Below, one piece after another: positions 34,958 to 47,347 of a stretch of 64,000 bases of DNA. This DNA is from Rhabdornis inornatus (taxonomy: Eukaryota; Chordata; Aves; Passeriformes; Rhabdornithidae). The stretch is taken from NCBI GenBank assembly GCA_013397075.1, contig VWZS01004848.1, positions 318,877 to 382,876 of the forward strand, given 5' to 3'. The translations under genes and the position numbers were made by a program. Position 1 is the first letter of the stretch, and every line of letters begins with the position of its first letter. Below the pieces are notes generated by a model. That model had not been told where the DNA came from. It was given only the letters and a program-made list of their open reading frames with translations, and made no database searches.

Positions 34958-37900
34958 ATTTATCTATTGCTAATAAATCAAAATTATTCTTGTGCATAAA
35001 ACACAATGAACAGTGAGTGGAGAGACAAAAAGTTATCACAGCAGTTCTTTACTTACATTTTCTAGGGGAAAAAAAACTCTAAACACAAACCAAGAAACTA
35101 CTGTAACCATATTCCCCACCTTCTGTTGCCCTGGTGTTTTTGCCTTCTGATGTTGATACATTCTTGTTACACTTTCTCACATACTCTTTCTGATAATCAG
35201 TGGATTGTTTGCATTCCTCTTTGGAGGAAGAGGGATTTGACTGACAGTGAGGGAAGCCAGTGAAGTCAGAGAAGTTCCATCAGCATTGTCCAACCCATGA
35301 TCACTGTTAAATTTCTATAAACAGTTATGTCATGTAAATAAAGCCCTCTTTTCCTGTTCATCTAACTTGAAGTCAAGTGTGTATTGGTTCTCTGTGTGTG
35401 TGTGTGCGTCACAACTGCCACAACCTTTCTCCCAACAACAACCAAAACATCCTCCCAAGCAACATCAAGGAAAAATAGAGTCAATGTGAAGACTTGTCTT
35501 TGCAGAGGGTCTGCAAGAATGCTGGACAGGCTGAGTGGCATTCATGTCATCTACACTTAAGCCACAGGAAGGCCTAGCCATGTAAGCTCAGCTCACCTTC
35601 TGAACAGCTGCTGTGATTTAGTGAAAAGAGATAAGACTCTCCAGAGGCTGATTTATCCAACTGACTTAGACACCTGTTTGGAGATGAAGTAGATGAATAA
35701 CTCCCTGCAGGAGCCCTTCTCTCTACCAACGACCAAGCATGTCTGTTTGAAAAACTGTGACTAGGCCCTTGGTGCTTGTGGTTCCATAGATTTCACAGCA
35801 CTGACTGCAGTGTAAAAGCTGGAGAAGAAATGGTACAGCATTTTCACCCTTTGGGAAAGTGCTACATATTGAACATGAAAGACTAAGGAAAAAATTATTA
35901 TTCAAGTTGTTATCACTGAGCTAAACCAATGGTTGCAGTTTCTGTGCAATAGTCTTGCTAAAGTGCCACAAGTCAAGGTTGTCCTTGAAGCTCTTGGTGT
36001 ACACCTGTTTTATCACATACTTCCCCTTCACTGCTAGATTTGCAAAAGCACAATATTTGTAACTCCTGATTCTTCTAGCAGCATAAACATCTCAGTGATG
36101 AAACACCTTAATTGCTGACCTGAATATTGACAGAATTTTCTTGACAATGCAGTGACAGGTGATGTCTGACTCAAATCCCAGCATCATGAGAGCTGGACAA
36201 AAATTCAAGAATTTTGTTATCATGCACATCCCTAGGACCTATTCTATCTGTGCATAGTTAGAGAAAAAGGTACCTTTTACAACCAATTATAATGGTTAAA
36301 CCATCATCCTTCTTTCCTGAATTTGATTTGTGGGCACTGCAGCCTTCAGCATGCTGGACTCTTATATATAGGTACTGATCTGACACTCCAGCTTTTTATG
36401 ACAATTTTTAAGCAAATCTTTCCTCTGCCTTTTTTTTTTTGTTGTTGTTGCCGCTTTTTGTTCCCAGATGTGCCTTTTTTTTTTTCTAATCAAAGTGGAA
36501 CAGGTTTGACCAAGACCAACTCTGTTAGGATATTTTATTAAAAAAAGTTTGAGACTTGGAGAGGGATTTATCTCTCCTACCTCTGGCAAATAAAAACCTC
36601 ATTTGTAAGAGTAAAGTACTCACCCTAGGCTGACTATATAATCCATAGTGAAATAGACACCTCCAGAGATACCTCCCAGAATAGCTGTCTGGGATAATCA
36701 GCAGAAGCCCATCCTCTTACCACTAACTACAAAGGGAAACTAGATAGATTAGTTGAGATCTAAATGTCTTACTTTCAAATATATAATTAGGCAATGGGAA
36801 ACTCACACTGGGACTCAACCCTAGCTTGTCATCAGAGGGATTTGGACTTCAGCCCTTTGTAAAATAGAAGAAAGTTCTTGAACGAAAGCTTTGTTTGAGA
36901 AGAGCCACTCCTTCTGCATCTTTAACTGCCTGCAGAGCCTAACTCCAGGAGAGAGCTTAGTCTTCATTCCTCCATATGGAGAGAGGTGCCCCTCATTACC
37001 CTAGAGTCAAATGCTTTGTCCTTGTTGAATTCTAACCACATCACACTTTCTTTAAAATATTTGACTGAAAATAAAAAGCAATTCCTTATCAGTTGAGTGG
37101 TCGATGCAAAGGACCCCTCCAGGAATTTAATGCTTGTCAGTGTCTTAAGTAACAGACGAAAAAGCTTCTTACTTCAGTAGTGGTTAGTCTTAAACTTGTG
37201 TTATGGGGAAAAAATGGGATCTAAATTCAGCTTATATTAAACCAAGGACCTGGCAGCCAAATACAGTGTTAACTGTGACCTTTATGATTCAAGCTCATCT
37301 TTTATGCTGAATCAGTGATCCTAAGGTGTTGTTTGAAAGGAAACCTTTCATACGGAGTTCATTGCTAAGCATTAATCTTTTTCAAAACACACTAAGAATC
37401 TATCAACACTGACCTTCACTGCTCTGTATCACAATGGAGTGAGATTGCTGATGGTTGAAAGGAATATTGCAACAGATTTGCTTCAAACTCAGAATAAGCA
37501 ATTAACATAGAATATCTGGGTTGCATACATTTTCAGCACTGCTGGCTTGTACTCCTGCCTGGTACATGTATATTTGAATGCAATTATTCACAGATATACA
37601 TGTACATGTGCACATACACATAAAATGAGGGTTCAGATTGCTATACCCACAAAAACCACTGAGGCAAATAACTTGCTAGGTGAATGGAAGTCAGCAGTGT
37701 CATTTTTTTTTTCATTTCTTATGAAAGGAAAGGTGTTTGTAATCCTTTCACAGTGAAGGTGAAGGATATTTATAAATTTTCATATGGACTGTTGTGGAAA
37801 CAGAAGCAGGGGAATTCTCTTCCATATACAAGGCTTTGCATTGCCATTCACCTCACTTCATGTCTGTAGCTCACCCAAACTACATTCACCTTTATTTTCT

Positions 37901-40788
37901 CTAAAATCTTGCTTACATACTCATTCATAAATGTCCTCAAATGCTTTTTCTTTACTCCTTTTCCTCCAAATTACATCATAAAACCCAGGAACCTCTCATG
38001 GTAATCCTAACTTTTCTCAGATTTCACATAGAAAATTGGAGTACTATCTACATGTATATTTTTATATCAAAAAATGCTTTTCACAGACAGGCTGTCTTAA
38101 GTTGGAGCATCAGGAGATGGTACTGCAAATGAGGAGGAACTGAATTTAAGCAGAAACTCTCAGATAAGGTCAATTTAATAACAAAAAAGAAGAACCAGGT
38201 ATTCTATGTTCTTGAAATAACATCTTAAAAATAAAACTTTATTTTAAGAGTGAATGAACAGAAGTGTATGTATATGTGCATGCTACAGAGGGAAAACGGG
38301 ACAACATTTTATTATATATATCCTTAAACATTGGAAAATATCTGAAAAACTTAAAATACTCTGAAATTTCATTTTGTCTATTACCCTTACAAATTAAAGT
38401 ATGAAACAGATCTAATCTTGCCTCAAGAATCAGAGTGCCAATAACAAGACACTCACAATTTTTGGGTTTTTCCTCAAGGAAATGCACCCCACACAGGCAA
38501 ACATACCTACTGTCACTTTTCGATTTAAAATTAATCTTCACTGACTAGGTTTCAGGGAGAAACTCACAAAAAGACTCTCAGAAAGTCAGGTTCACATCAA
38601 ACAGAAATCTTCCTATTGCCAAACTGTTGATATTTTCATTTATTTCGTGACATTTAAAATCCCATCATCCAAGTACGATGATAACTCATTGCATATATCA
38701 AACAACAGAAAAACCATGGCTGTTTTCACAGCTGAGCAAACTGATTTTACAAAATTAAGCCAGTGGTATAATAAAATTTCAAAGAAGGAGAAGTTGTTGA
38801 GTTTTTTGTTTGCCTGAGAAGCAGACATACATTTACTCAAAGCTGCTAACAGAATAATGACAGAAGAGGCATAATGCTCTTTCTGATTCCCTGCTTCCTC
38901 CTCCTGAGACTCAGGCTCATTTGGAGTGTTGATGCATACCAGACTACAAAAAACACAGCAGCTGTTTTTGAGAAAGAAATCTCCATTTGTAACAAAAACA
39001 ACAACAAAATCAATTAAACAAGCACTTTAGAAGATGACTGAAAAGTGTTCCAAATTTTGCAGTCTATGATATATATACTTTTTTTTTCTAGTTTTAAATA
39101 TACTTAAAAAACTTGAAAAACCACAATCCTTTCTAGAGCTCCAACATTTCAAGGGAATTTAACTCAAAACTTGAAAGCAGATTAGCTACCTTTTTTTTTT
39201 TTATTTGATAGAAATATTTTGTGTACCTGCACATCTATGGCTTTTACCAATAATGCAAGAATGGAAGTAACTTCTAGCATGCTTAACTACTGAGTCTCAG
39301 ACAAAACTTCTCAGAAGACTACACCTCTGGGAAAGAAAAGGATAGTTCTTGCTGTCTGATTTACCATTTCAAAACCTGTAGGAAGTATTAAGAGGAAAGA
39401 GATTTAACCTATTGAGCTGAAAGTTTAAAGTGAGAAAACATAGGGCTTATTCTCCATTTTGCTTCTATTGCTCTGTTACCATTAAAAGAAATAAAAACAG
39501 TCCTCAAAATCGTAGAAGTAATTTGGAGCAGTTTTTGTGAGTGTTTATTTTGTTGCTGAACATCTACTTTGAGATCCATGCTCTTATAGAGATACACATC
39601 TTCTTTCTGACATAACACCTATAACTATTGGCCACATGTATGTTTAGCATTTTTCCACTCCAAAGAATACTACAGATCATTGAAAAAAAAATATATAACC
39701 CCCTCAGACAAAATAAGGAGATTTTATTTACATTTACATATATTTTAAATTTTCTTTTATCCTTTCAAAAATGCTTAAAGTTCTTTTCTCAGATAAATCA
39801 CTGAGTTTTATTCATATTCCTGCAGTGTATAGAAGGTAGGGCATCATCCTATTATGAACAAAAGATAATTTCTATATCCCAAGTAACAATCTCAGAAAAC
39901 TAAGTTGTAGCATTGGGTTTTTGTCTAAGTTTGGGTAGATTTTTGAGAAATGCAAAATTGTGGCCCCAGCAAGGCAAATATTTCAAGCTTTAAAGCTAGA
40001 ATGCTGAAGTAATGGCCTCTACAGAATTAGAATGAAAGAAAAACAAATGCCACCCTACAAACTGAAGTTGAAATAATGTATGGAAGAAAAACAATCCGTC
40101 ACAAGATTTTAAAAAATAAATCAAACAAGTCTTAAGAAATAGCTTCCCTTCAAATATTTGCTGTCTCAACAAGCTTTCCTCGCATTTGTCAGAGCGTGTA
40201 TATATACGTGTATGCACATACATATGTGTTTACTCACAATTTAACATACACATTAATATTTAGCAAAAAATTTCAGTTCCATATTTCAATGAATAAAATG
40301 ACTGTGTTATGATGGAAAATTTGCCTTGTCATGTCAAGGAAATCTGAGAACAAATAAAGCATTGCTCTTTTACTGCAGCCAATGCAAAAGGTATTTCTCT
40401 ACCTATTTCATGGGGTTAAATTCCCAGCTAAAGGAAGAGATTGAGTTTTACAGAGTCATTTTACACAAGCAGAAGTAGTGGATGCTCATTTCTTATCTAT
40501 GGTAACTTTTAATTTGACTGTCGTTTTCTCTAGAATGCATGTAGGAAGATTACACGAATTAATTGTATTTTTCTCATGAAAAAGAAGCTGGTTCCCTTCT
40601 CAATGCACTTGTTCTACTCTGAAACAAGTTCTGACACCCTGTATGCTAGCCTGTCCAAATGGCAGTGTACAAAGCAGCTGACATTTGTCCTTTCCATGTA
40701 AGACTCAGAAGAATGAACACATCTGTTTGTAGCTAGGCCTGAGTAAAGCTGTTTGGTTTTGGTTTGTCAGATTTCAGACAATGTCTTG
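34958..40788. other. Unique DNA, no gene seen
   Basis: No mobile element recognised. A (TG)n run lies at 35392-35406. One minus frame from about 36240 to 35723 has only two stops over about 170 codons but matches nothing I know. T-runs lie at 36431-36440 and 36476-36485. Short repeat-like palindromes were not pursued. Confidence 0.55.
35392..35406. repeat. Short (TG)n microsatellite
   Basis: Seven TG dinucleotides followed by CGTC. Confidence 0.9.
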
Positions 40789-40893
40789 AAGCCTGATTTT
40801 CATCTCACACTGGTATAGATCAGCAGTGATCTCTTGATCTCAGTGAAGTCAGTGGGAGTTAAGACTTCAGCAGAGACAGGATTTTCAGCACAC
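40789..40893. repeat. Ancient amniote interspersed repeat remnant
   Basis: The block opens with GCCTGATTTTCATCTCACAC, has a central CAGTGAAGTCAGTGGGAGTT, and closes with ACAGGATTTTCAGC. This matches my recollection of an old, low-copy amniote repeat seen in turtles, crocodilians and birds. It has a 'CTGAAGTCAATGGGAG' core and near-inverted GCCTGATT.../...AATCAGGC ends. I cannot give a certain library name. Confidence 0.55.
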
Positions 40894-41465
40894 AAGTAAT
40901 GTTCTGAGTCCAATGTCGTTATGCTTCCAAAGAATTAACATTTAAAAAAATCCTATTTATTTCCAATTTTTGTATTCCAAAATTCCATGAGAATTGTTTT
41001 CTTTATATCATTCTTCCCCCTTGGGTTAAAACTTCTCTCTGTACTACAATCTAATAGCTAAAAGAAAAACTACAGCTGAAAGAGAGTGAAAAGGAAGTCT
41101 TTATTTGCCTAAGATGAGACTACTTGCCTACTCAGCTACATACAATTCATGTTTTTCTAGAATTATATTAATTTCTCCTAACTCCATCAGTGACAGATCA
41201 GTTCAAAACATACTTTAACACATAAGCAATCTCTTTCATTGTTAAACCTATATCCTTCAGCCATCATAATAATTAGAACACCAATATGACTTCATGAAAC
41301 AATAACTTATTTGAAAATATTAATTTGCTCGTGTAGGTAGAAAGCCATGTCAAGAAAGAATAAAAAACAACTTAAAACTAAACCAAGAATATCCTTAGAA
41401 AGCCTGTTACAATATAAACATAAAGGGTAATATTTATAATTACAGAAAAAAATTCTCTTTTTAAA
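40894..41465. other. Unique AT-rich DNA, no feature seen
   Basis: Nothing recognised between the ancient repeat and the CR1 piece. Confidence 0.55.
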
Positions 41466-41625
41466 TATAGGTTACACCAAGCCGAGTGGTGTGGTTGGCA
41501 TACCTGAAGAACAGCACACCATCCAGAGGGACCTGAACAAGCTCAAGGAGTGGGCCCATGAGAATCTCATCAGGTTTAACAAGACCAAGTGCAAGGTACA
41601 CATCCATGCACAACCCATGACACAA
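41466..41625 (+). mobile_element. CR1 LINE internal (ORF2) fragment
   Basis: A plus frame reads KPSGVVGIPEEQHTIQRDL then NKLKEWAHENLIRFNKTKC, the CR1 ORF2 stretch just downstream of the reverse-transcriptase Asp-Asp motif. The nucleotide block CCATCCAGAGGGACCTGAAC (41519-41538) is nearly identical to the usual CR1 form. Neither the CR1 3' end nor the rest of ORF2 is present. It is therefore an internal piece cut at both sides, not a normal 5'-truncated insertion. Confidence 0.88.
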
Positions 41626-42803
41626 ATAACACTTATTTAGCAAAACGGAGGCACTATTTAATATGTTGAGTAAAATACATAAAATATTTATCTTTGTATA
41701 TTTTCACGTTTTGAGGTTTTTCCCTAATGGTCTACTATGTCTAACATTCCCTATGAGAGTTAATTCAGGAAAGTGTGAGTAGTAAAGAACTAAATGTTCT
41801 AATTAAATCATGAAACATATTCTATCAGAATTTAGAACATTAAAACAAAACCAATATATTTTAGAAAGGGTAGCTATAAAAAAGAATTTAACAAATGTTA
41901 AATAATTTTTTAAAAAAGTGGCAATTATTATTTAAGGAGAATCTTATAATTCTCAACATTTTTTTACTCATCACATATTCTAAGATGTAGTAACACAGCA
42001 CTTCTGCGTTTCCTTCAGAAAATCAGAGTTAGATTTAGACAGTGGTTGTTATGGTTATGTGGAAGGAACAGAATATGACCTGACTTTTGAGTATCAAGTG
42101 ATTTTTTATTTCTATATCTAGCTTGGTCCTCTTAAACTGAAATTTTTGTTTTGGGTTTTCTGGGATTTTTTTTTGTGGCTAGAATATAGAATTCTATGTG
42201 ATTAATATTTTTTTACAAAACTTATTTATTGCACATACCGTATTTTCCAGTCTTCATACAAGCAGTGGTAAATTCACAGCATATAAATCAGTGGTAAATA
42301 AAGTCCAATAAAGAAATTTTATAGAAAGGTGGAAATTTAGAAATATAATGGCCAAAGTTTTTTGGAAAATGAGTTTTGGTGACAGATTCAATGTTTAAAT
42401 TGTGAATTTTTCCCTCTCTATCCTTTCTAAATGTAGAGCTGGAATATCATTTGAGGTACGGGAAGATTCACATATAGAGTTCAAAATGCCTAGAATACAT
42501 ATACCATTTTTTGATACTTTTCTTCTTTGTGTAATCTACACCCACATTCAAGAGTGTGTTTTTAAACCATTGCCAACATCTCTATCTGCAAGGCAACTCA
42601 TCTAAAATGCCTGATGTGCTCAGTTACATTGTGTTGCATCACGATAGGATGACAAATCATGTCATAAAAGTTAAATGAAATCATCTAGCCAGGATGAAGA
42701 ATGCATTTTAAGAGTTCCATATTTCAAGTAAATTATCTGCTCTTTCATAGCAACTAATGTTTGAGTGAAAGAAGTAATTTTTTTTTCCTGGAACTAGAAC
42801 AGC
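41626..42803. other. Unique AT-rich DNA, no gene seen
   Basis: No frames beyond 67 aa, no recognised element. Confidence 0.55.
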
Positions 42804-42872
42804 TTGATTCTGCTCCATTAAATTCAATGAAAATGCTGTTGTTTACCTTTCTGACTTCAGGATAGAGGACTT
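42804..42872. repeat. Probable ancient amniote repeat remnant
   Basis: GATTCTGCTCCATTAAATTC followed by AATGAAAATGCTGTTG and TGACTTCAGGATAGAGG resembles the old repeat class with a 'TCTGCTCCCATTGAAGTCAATGG' core. Weak, from recollection. Confidence 0.4.
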
Positions 42873-45009
42873 CTGTTAGAAAGACAGTGGCACATGTGAA
42901 TGTGTTTTAGAAAAAAGCACAATCTATTGTGCATGGTTTTCTTTTTACCTCTGACATACTATGTTACTCCCAAAGCTTCCACTAACAGAAGCATATTCTC
43001 TTCACTGCAGCACAGAGAACAAAAAAAATTATGGCATGTTGACTGTGTGCTTCTACATAGATGAAGCGGCATGATAGTTTATTTATTTTATAAAGTGAAC
43101 AGTTTTTATTAGTATAAATATTAAGCTTTTTTATAAAGAAAACACCAAAGCTCTAATGTATTTAGAAATGGAAAAATTTTGAGAATCAAATTAATTTTGG
43201 TTACAACCTATATGTGAGACATTTTCACTTTTAATTTTTTTCTTACACTCCCACAATAACTTTTCAACAGGAATTAACTAAAGGAATATGCAAGAAATCT
43301 TCCTGTCCTATGGAAAAGTGTTGTGTGATTAGGCAAGCTGGCTTTGCAGAATGGACAGTGTCCAAAACACCAATCTGCAAAAACTAAAAAAGCTCCAAAT
43401 CTTATCTTTGGAGAATGATTGACTCAGAGTCACCATGTGTGATGGCTGTCTACAGCAAACGTGGTCAAGATTATCATTAGGCATGCCACACACCCAACAC
43501 TAATTCCAGTGTCAGGAATTCAGTTCTAAAGCAACTCTGCTGCAGTTGGTTTTTGGCATGACTTCAAAGCTCATATTCAAAGTCAGAGAGCTTAAAATCA
43601 TGCAAGCTTATTTAGATTCTTTAAATGGTCTGGCTTAGTAGATGTGTAGGCATTTGAAGTTTTGTAAATCATTGCAGTCTAAAAAATGAAAAATAAAACG
43701 TGAATCTTTTTTTTGGTCAGAGTTTTCAATGACACGACATTGGATTAATTTCAAAGCACTTTCTCCCTACCTATCCCTCCACTGTCCCTTAATCTCAGGA
43801 GTGCTGGAGCTGTGTGTTCTGTAACTTTTTTGATTTCAGAATTGTTTTCTTGGCTTGGTGCACTATTAAATCTCACAAAAGCTTTGGAAAACCTAAAGCT
43901 AACAAAAACCCTAGCCTCTTCACTGAAATCCCTCCTACATTAGGAAGTGACTGCTTTCTTATCTGTTACGGAAGTTGTTGGATTTGAGTCACCACTTTTT
44001 AAAGACTGTCTTGTGACTTGATGGCCATCATGGAAGAATGTGTTGGTACTTCTGTCAGTTAGATTTAAAGCACCTCTTGCAATGGGAACAGCTGAAAACT
44101 CTACTTATACAAATATCAGTTCTGCACCTATTATGTGCATAACTCTATGCACTTATGTGCACTCTCTAGAACATAAGAGCAGCATACAGTGCAGCATAAA
44201 CAGAATATCACCTGTCATCACATCCTGATGTAAAGCTACAACTTCCTCAGTACTTTAAAAATAGCTGCTGAGCACTCTACCAAAGGAAATTTTCACCTCA
44301 CAATAGAGAAATTTTCCTCCAGAACTACCTCCGTTCAAGAATATAAGGGTATTGTGTGGTCTGTGGGCATTTGGAGATTTTCTGTACTAAAACAAATGTT
44401 GGCTTGAAAACTCATTAGTACATTTTTGTGAGTCAGCACCGAGACCTATATATTAGAAGACACCAGAAATTAAATTTTAGGGGTTGAAAATCTACTATGA
44501 TCTCAGAAATCACTTTGATATTACATGTTATATTTGTGAAATTATGCATAAAAATGTTCTTGCCCATGTTTTGTATTTACTAATTTCAAATACTTTCTTC
44601 TGTGCCCTACTATCATTTTAGTTTTAATGTTTAGTGTTCATGGTGAATCCTGAACTGGCTGAACACTTAAATTGAAACTACCCATCTTTTATAAGTCAAT
44701 CGAAGTACATTAAAATTCTCCATTCCTGAAAAAAACAACAATTTTCAGAATTTAAACACTTAAAGTGAAGAGTCTTTGGCTGTGACTGTTAACAAAATAA
44801 AATTATAGTTCAAAGACAGAAGGGTTAAGGGTTAATGGCTCAAACAATTGGCCATTTGCAAAAGAAGCCAGATGTTTTGCTCCCAACAGAAGAAAGGGAG
44901 GAGAGTTTTTGGTGTGTGGTGGCAAAACCTCTGATATACATAAGAACAACCCAGGTGCAGAGGGAGTGGGAATCTACCATGGGAGGATGACCACAGACAA
45001 ACTGACTTG
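42873..45009. other. Unique DNA, no gene seen
   Basis: Nothing assigned. The last 180 bases (44830-45009) become more GC-rich and may belong to the LTR-like block that follows if its left boundary is wrong. Confidence 0.5.
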
Positions 45010-45782
45010 TGTTTAGCAGCAAGCTGTATTTTAAGCCAGATGGGGAAGAAGACTGATAAGAAACAGCTCCTAAAGAGGTGGGTTAATGTTTTTTGTCATT
45101 ACACAATTGGGTTAAGTGTAAAACTCCCCTTCAGGGAGGGTATCAGTGCATTCATACATAGGCCTGAAGATATTCATCCCTTCTGATGGGGAATAACTGG
45201 CTCAGCTACGTGAGAAGCAGCTGTCGTGTCTCAAAAGATGTCATAAACCACCAAAGACACCTGAAATGCCCTCAGACACATTTCTGGGCCTTCCACCAGA
45301 TGACTGCACATGATCCACTGTGTTGCAACAGACAATGTAAAACTTTCCCCCAGGGGGAGGCACCTGGACATTCCCACCTGAACCTGAATATATATTAACC
45401 CATTCCCAACTCCCAACAGATCAAGTCTTCAACAACCAATGGGCATGCAAATTGCAACAATCAAGTCTTGTTGCTGGGTCTCTGGGAGGTGTCATCTTTC
45501 ATCTCCACTATCTACTCCTACCCTTTCTTTCTTTTCTGTACATATTTCCTTAAGTGATATCTTTATATTGTTATATTTCTATAGATAATAACCAAAACGA
45601 CTACGTCTCTTTGTCACTGCAACAAGACTGTTCTAAAATAAACAATCCATATGTATATGTACAAATATATGTGTGTGTGTGTAAACACTGGTTATTCAGT
45701 GTCTTTTCACTGTAGTCCACACCAATGGATCTATTAACAAGAACCTCAGTTACTCTCATCTTCAGGGGTGGGTCACATAACA
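45010..45782 (+). mobile_element. Probable solo LTR (class uncertain)
   Basis: The 773-bp block starts TGTTTAGCAG and ends GGTCACATAACA. It is flanked by CTTG on both sides (45006-45009 and 45783-45786), a 4-bp target duplication of the size made by class I (gammaretrovirus-like) elements. Inside are a TATATAT box (45389-45395) and, about 245 bases on, AATAAA (45638-45643), giving a plausible U3-R-U5 layout on plus. CCAAT (45436-45440) and an octamer-like ATGCAAAT (45445-45452) lie downstream of the TATA box, which is odd for a promoter in this direction. A 4-bp match could be chance because several end pairs were tried. No retroviral genes are present. Confidence 0.5.
45389..45395 (+). promoter_or_regulatory. 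TATA-like box of the putative LTR
   Basis: TATATAT within AATATATATT, about 380 bases into the proposed LTR. Its role is inferred from position only. Confidence 0.35.
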
Positions 45783-46374
45783 CTTGTATATGAAAATGTT
45801 CAGTGGCACTGATTTAGCTCCATTCACCACAACTCTTTGGGCCTACCCATTCAGATAGATTTTTATTCAGAGAAAAGGTATGCCTGTTTGTCTCACAAGA
45901 ACAGGACTGCTCCGAATTTCTACTTCCATATCTACCCATTGGAATAGACCGAGTTCAGTGCTCCACTGCTGAAGGCTGACAGGAGTAAGCAAGATTTATT
46001 TTGTTGTTTCTGATATCAGTGACAAGGACTCTTCAAGACAATATATCTGTATTTACTGAAAGATCTTCATTTTTTCCTGAACCATAAGGTTTCAGCTGTT
46101 GATTGAGATTTCAAAGTAATTATCTGGCTTTTGGGAGGAGGAGGGACATAGAATCTGCTTTCTCAGCTGGAGAGAGGAATTAGAGAAGCTAAAATAAACA
46201 AATGCTAATATCAAACAGTGTATATGTATGGAAATGCAAAATTTACTTGTCTTCCTAGATCTAAAAAGGAGGATTGAAGAAGGGCAGACCTGCTCTCAGG
46301 ATACATTAGACATATTGAGGCTGCCTCCCCTCCACGATTGAGCTTAATTGTGAATCTAGAGGCTCTAAAACTCT
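45783..46374. other. Unique DNA between two LTRs
   Basis: No coding frame and no retroviral gene remnant. The two neighbouring LTRs are in opposite orientation and dissimilar, so this is not a provirus interior. Confidence 0.6.
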
Positions 46375-46410
46375 TGTGAGAAAGGATGTTCACTTTTAGA
46401 ATTTCAAAGG

Positions 46411-46416
46411 TTTATT
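46411..46416 (-). promoter_or_regulatory. Polyadenylation signal of the ERV1-like LTR
   Basis: AATAAA on minus, about 125 bases after the TATA-like box. A second AATAAA on minus lies near 46520-46525, too close to that box to serve. Confidence 0.45.
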
Positions 46417-46536
46417 AAACAAAATGCAACAAAGGGACTGGATAAGAGAAAAGGGCAGCATGCTGGGAGCGCATGACCAGCCGCCATGTGCTTGTCTACA
46501 AAATGGATGCTCTGCTTTTTTTATTACCCTTGGCCC

Positions 46537-46544
46537 CTCTTAAA
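46537..46544 (-). promoter_or_regulatory. TATA-like box of the ERV1-like LTR
   Basis: TTTAAGAG on minus, with two CCAAT boxes 32-72 bases upstream on the same strand, a usual U3 arrangement. Confidence 0.4.
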
Positions 46545-46842
46545 GTCTTGTCAGTCAACTCTTTCTTTGCTCTCTATTGGTAGAGGCTTCTTTTTTGTAA
46601 CTCGATTGGAGGTCAGGTGTTGTCATGCTGCACCTCCTAGTAACAAGCATTCTCTCCTCCCAAAATGCCCTATGCAAGGGGCGCAGGTCAATCACACAGT
46701 GGGGAAGGGGCACTATGGGGAAAACAGAGGACATCTAAACAACAAATTAATATAACATAACTATACTTCAGTAAAACTTTCTTTAACATAGTATTCATGC
46801 CTTAATTGCGAGAAACAACTGTCAAATTACCCGTCTATAACA

Positions 46843-47347
46843 CTCTTTAGGATATCTCAGGCTCTTTCACATTGTCATTTACAAAGAGGATCTCCTCCCC
46901 AAGCAGACTTCATCAAAGCCTTTCTCGTAAGTCCCATGCAGTGAAATTCCTGAAGTCCTCCTTTAGATGAGGATTTTGTTAGTGGAGTATGGCTGTGTGG
47001 ACGCTCTGAACTGCACCCATGGGTCTAACTGTAGTTATGTGACTAATTGTTCATCTCCTAACATTCCTGGGAGGCAAATGTTTATGTACTTGGATTATAT
47101 TTCCGTTGTGGTACAAATGCTTGCAAAATGCGATATCTTGGCAACATTCCAACTATACTGCCGGACTCTGATGAGATATATAAAAATATCTCTAGTAACT
47201 CTTCTTCTCTCTTTCTTAGATTAATGTTACAATGTCCTTTAAATGAACCTTCCTTGTTCCAAAGTTGGATCCACACAAAATATTTTAAAATAAGAGAATA
47301 TTTGATGCTGTTTGCAACATCATTGCAACATTAGCATAATGGTTCTA
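46843..47347. other. Unique DNA with a sequon-rich short frame
   Basis: An 85-codon plus frame (46967-47224) contains NCT, NCS and NCS glycosylation sequons and several Cys within about 20 residues near its start, then a hydrophobic end. No family is recognised. Probably chance. Confidence 0.4.

Larger units (their letters stand above)
46375..46842 (-). mobile_element. Solo LTR with 4-bp target duplication (ERV1-like)
   Basis: On minus it starts TGTTATAGACGGGTAATTTG (46842 downward) and ends CTTTCTCACA (46375), giving TG...CA ends. CTCT flanks both sides (46371-46374 and 46843-46846), matching a 4-bp target duplication. Minus-strand promoter-like motifs are in order: two CCAAT boxes (46609-46605 and 46580-46576), a TTTAAGAG TATA-like box (46544-46537), and AATAAA (46416-46411). 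The GC content is above both flanks. With only about 36 bases between AATAAA and the LTR end, U5 would be very short. No internal sequence adjoins, so it is a solo LTR left by recombination. Class I assignment rests on duplication size. Confidence 0.7.

Noticed and set aside
35723..36240. Minus frame of about 170 codons with only two stops, suspected processed pseudogene
   Set aside because: The translation matches no protein I know, has no start, poly-A tail or target duplication, and such low-stop stretches are expected a few times by chance.
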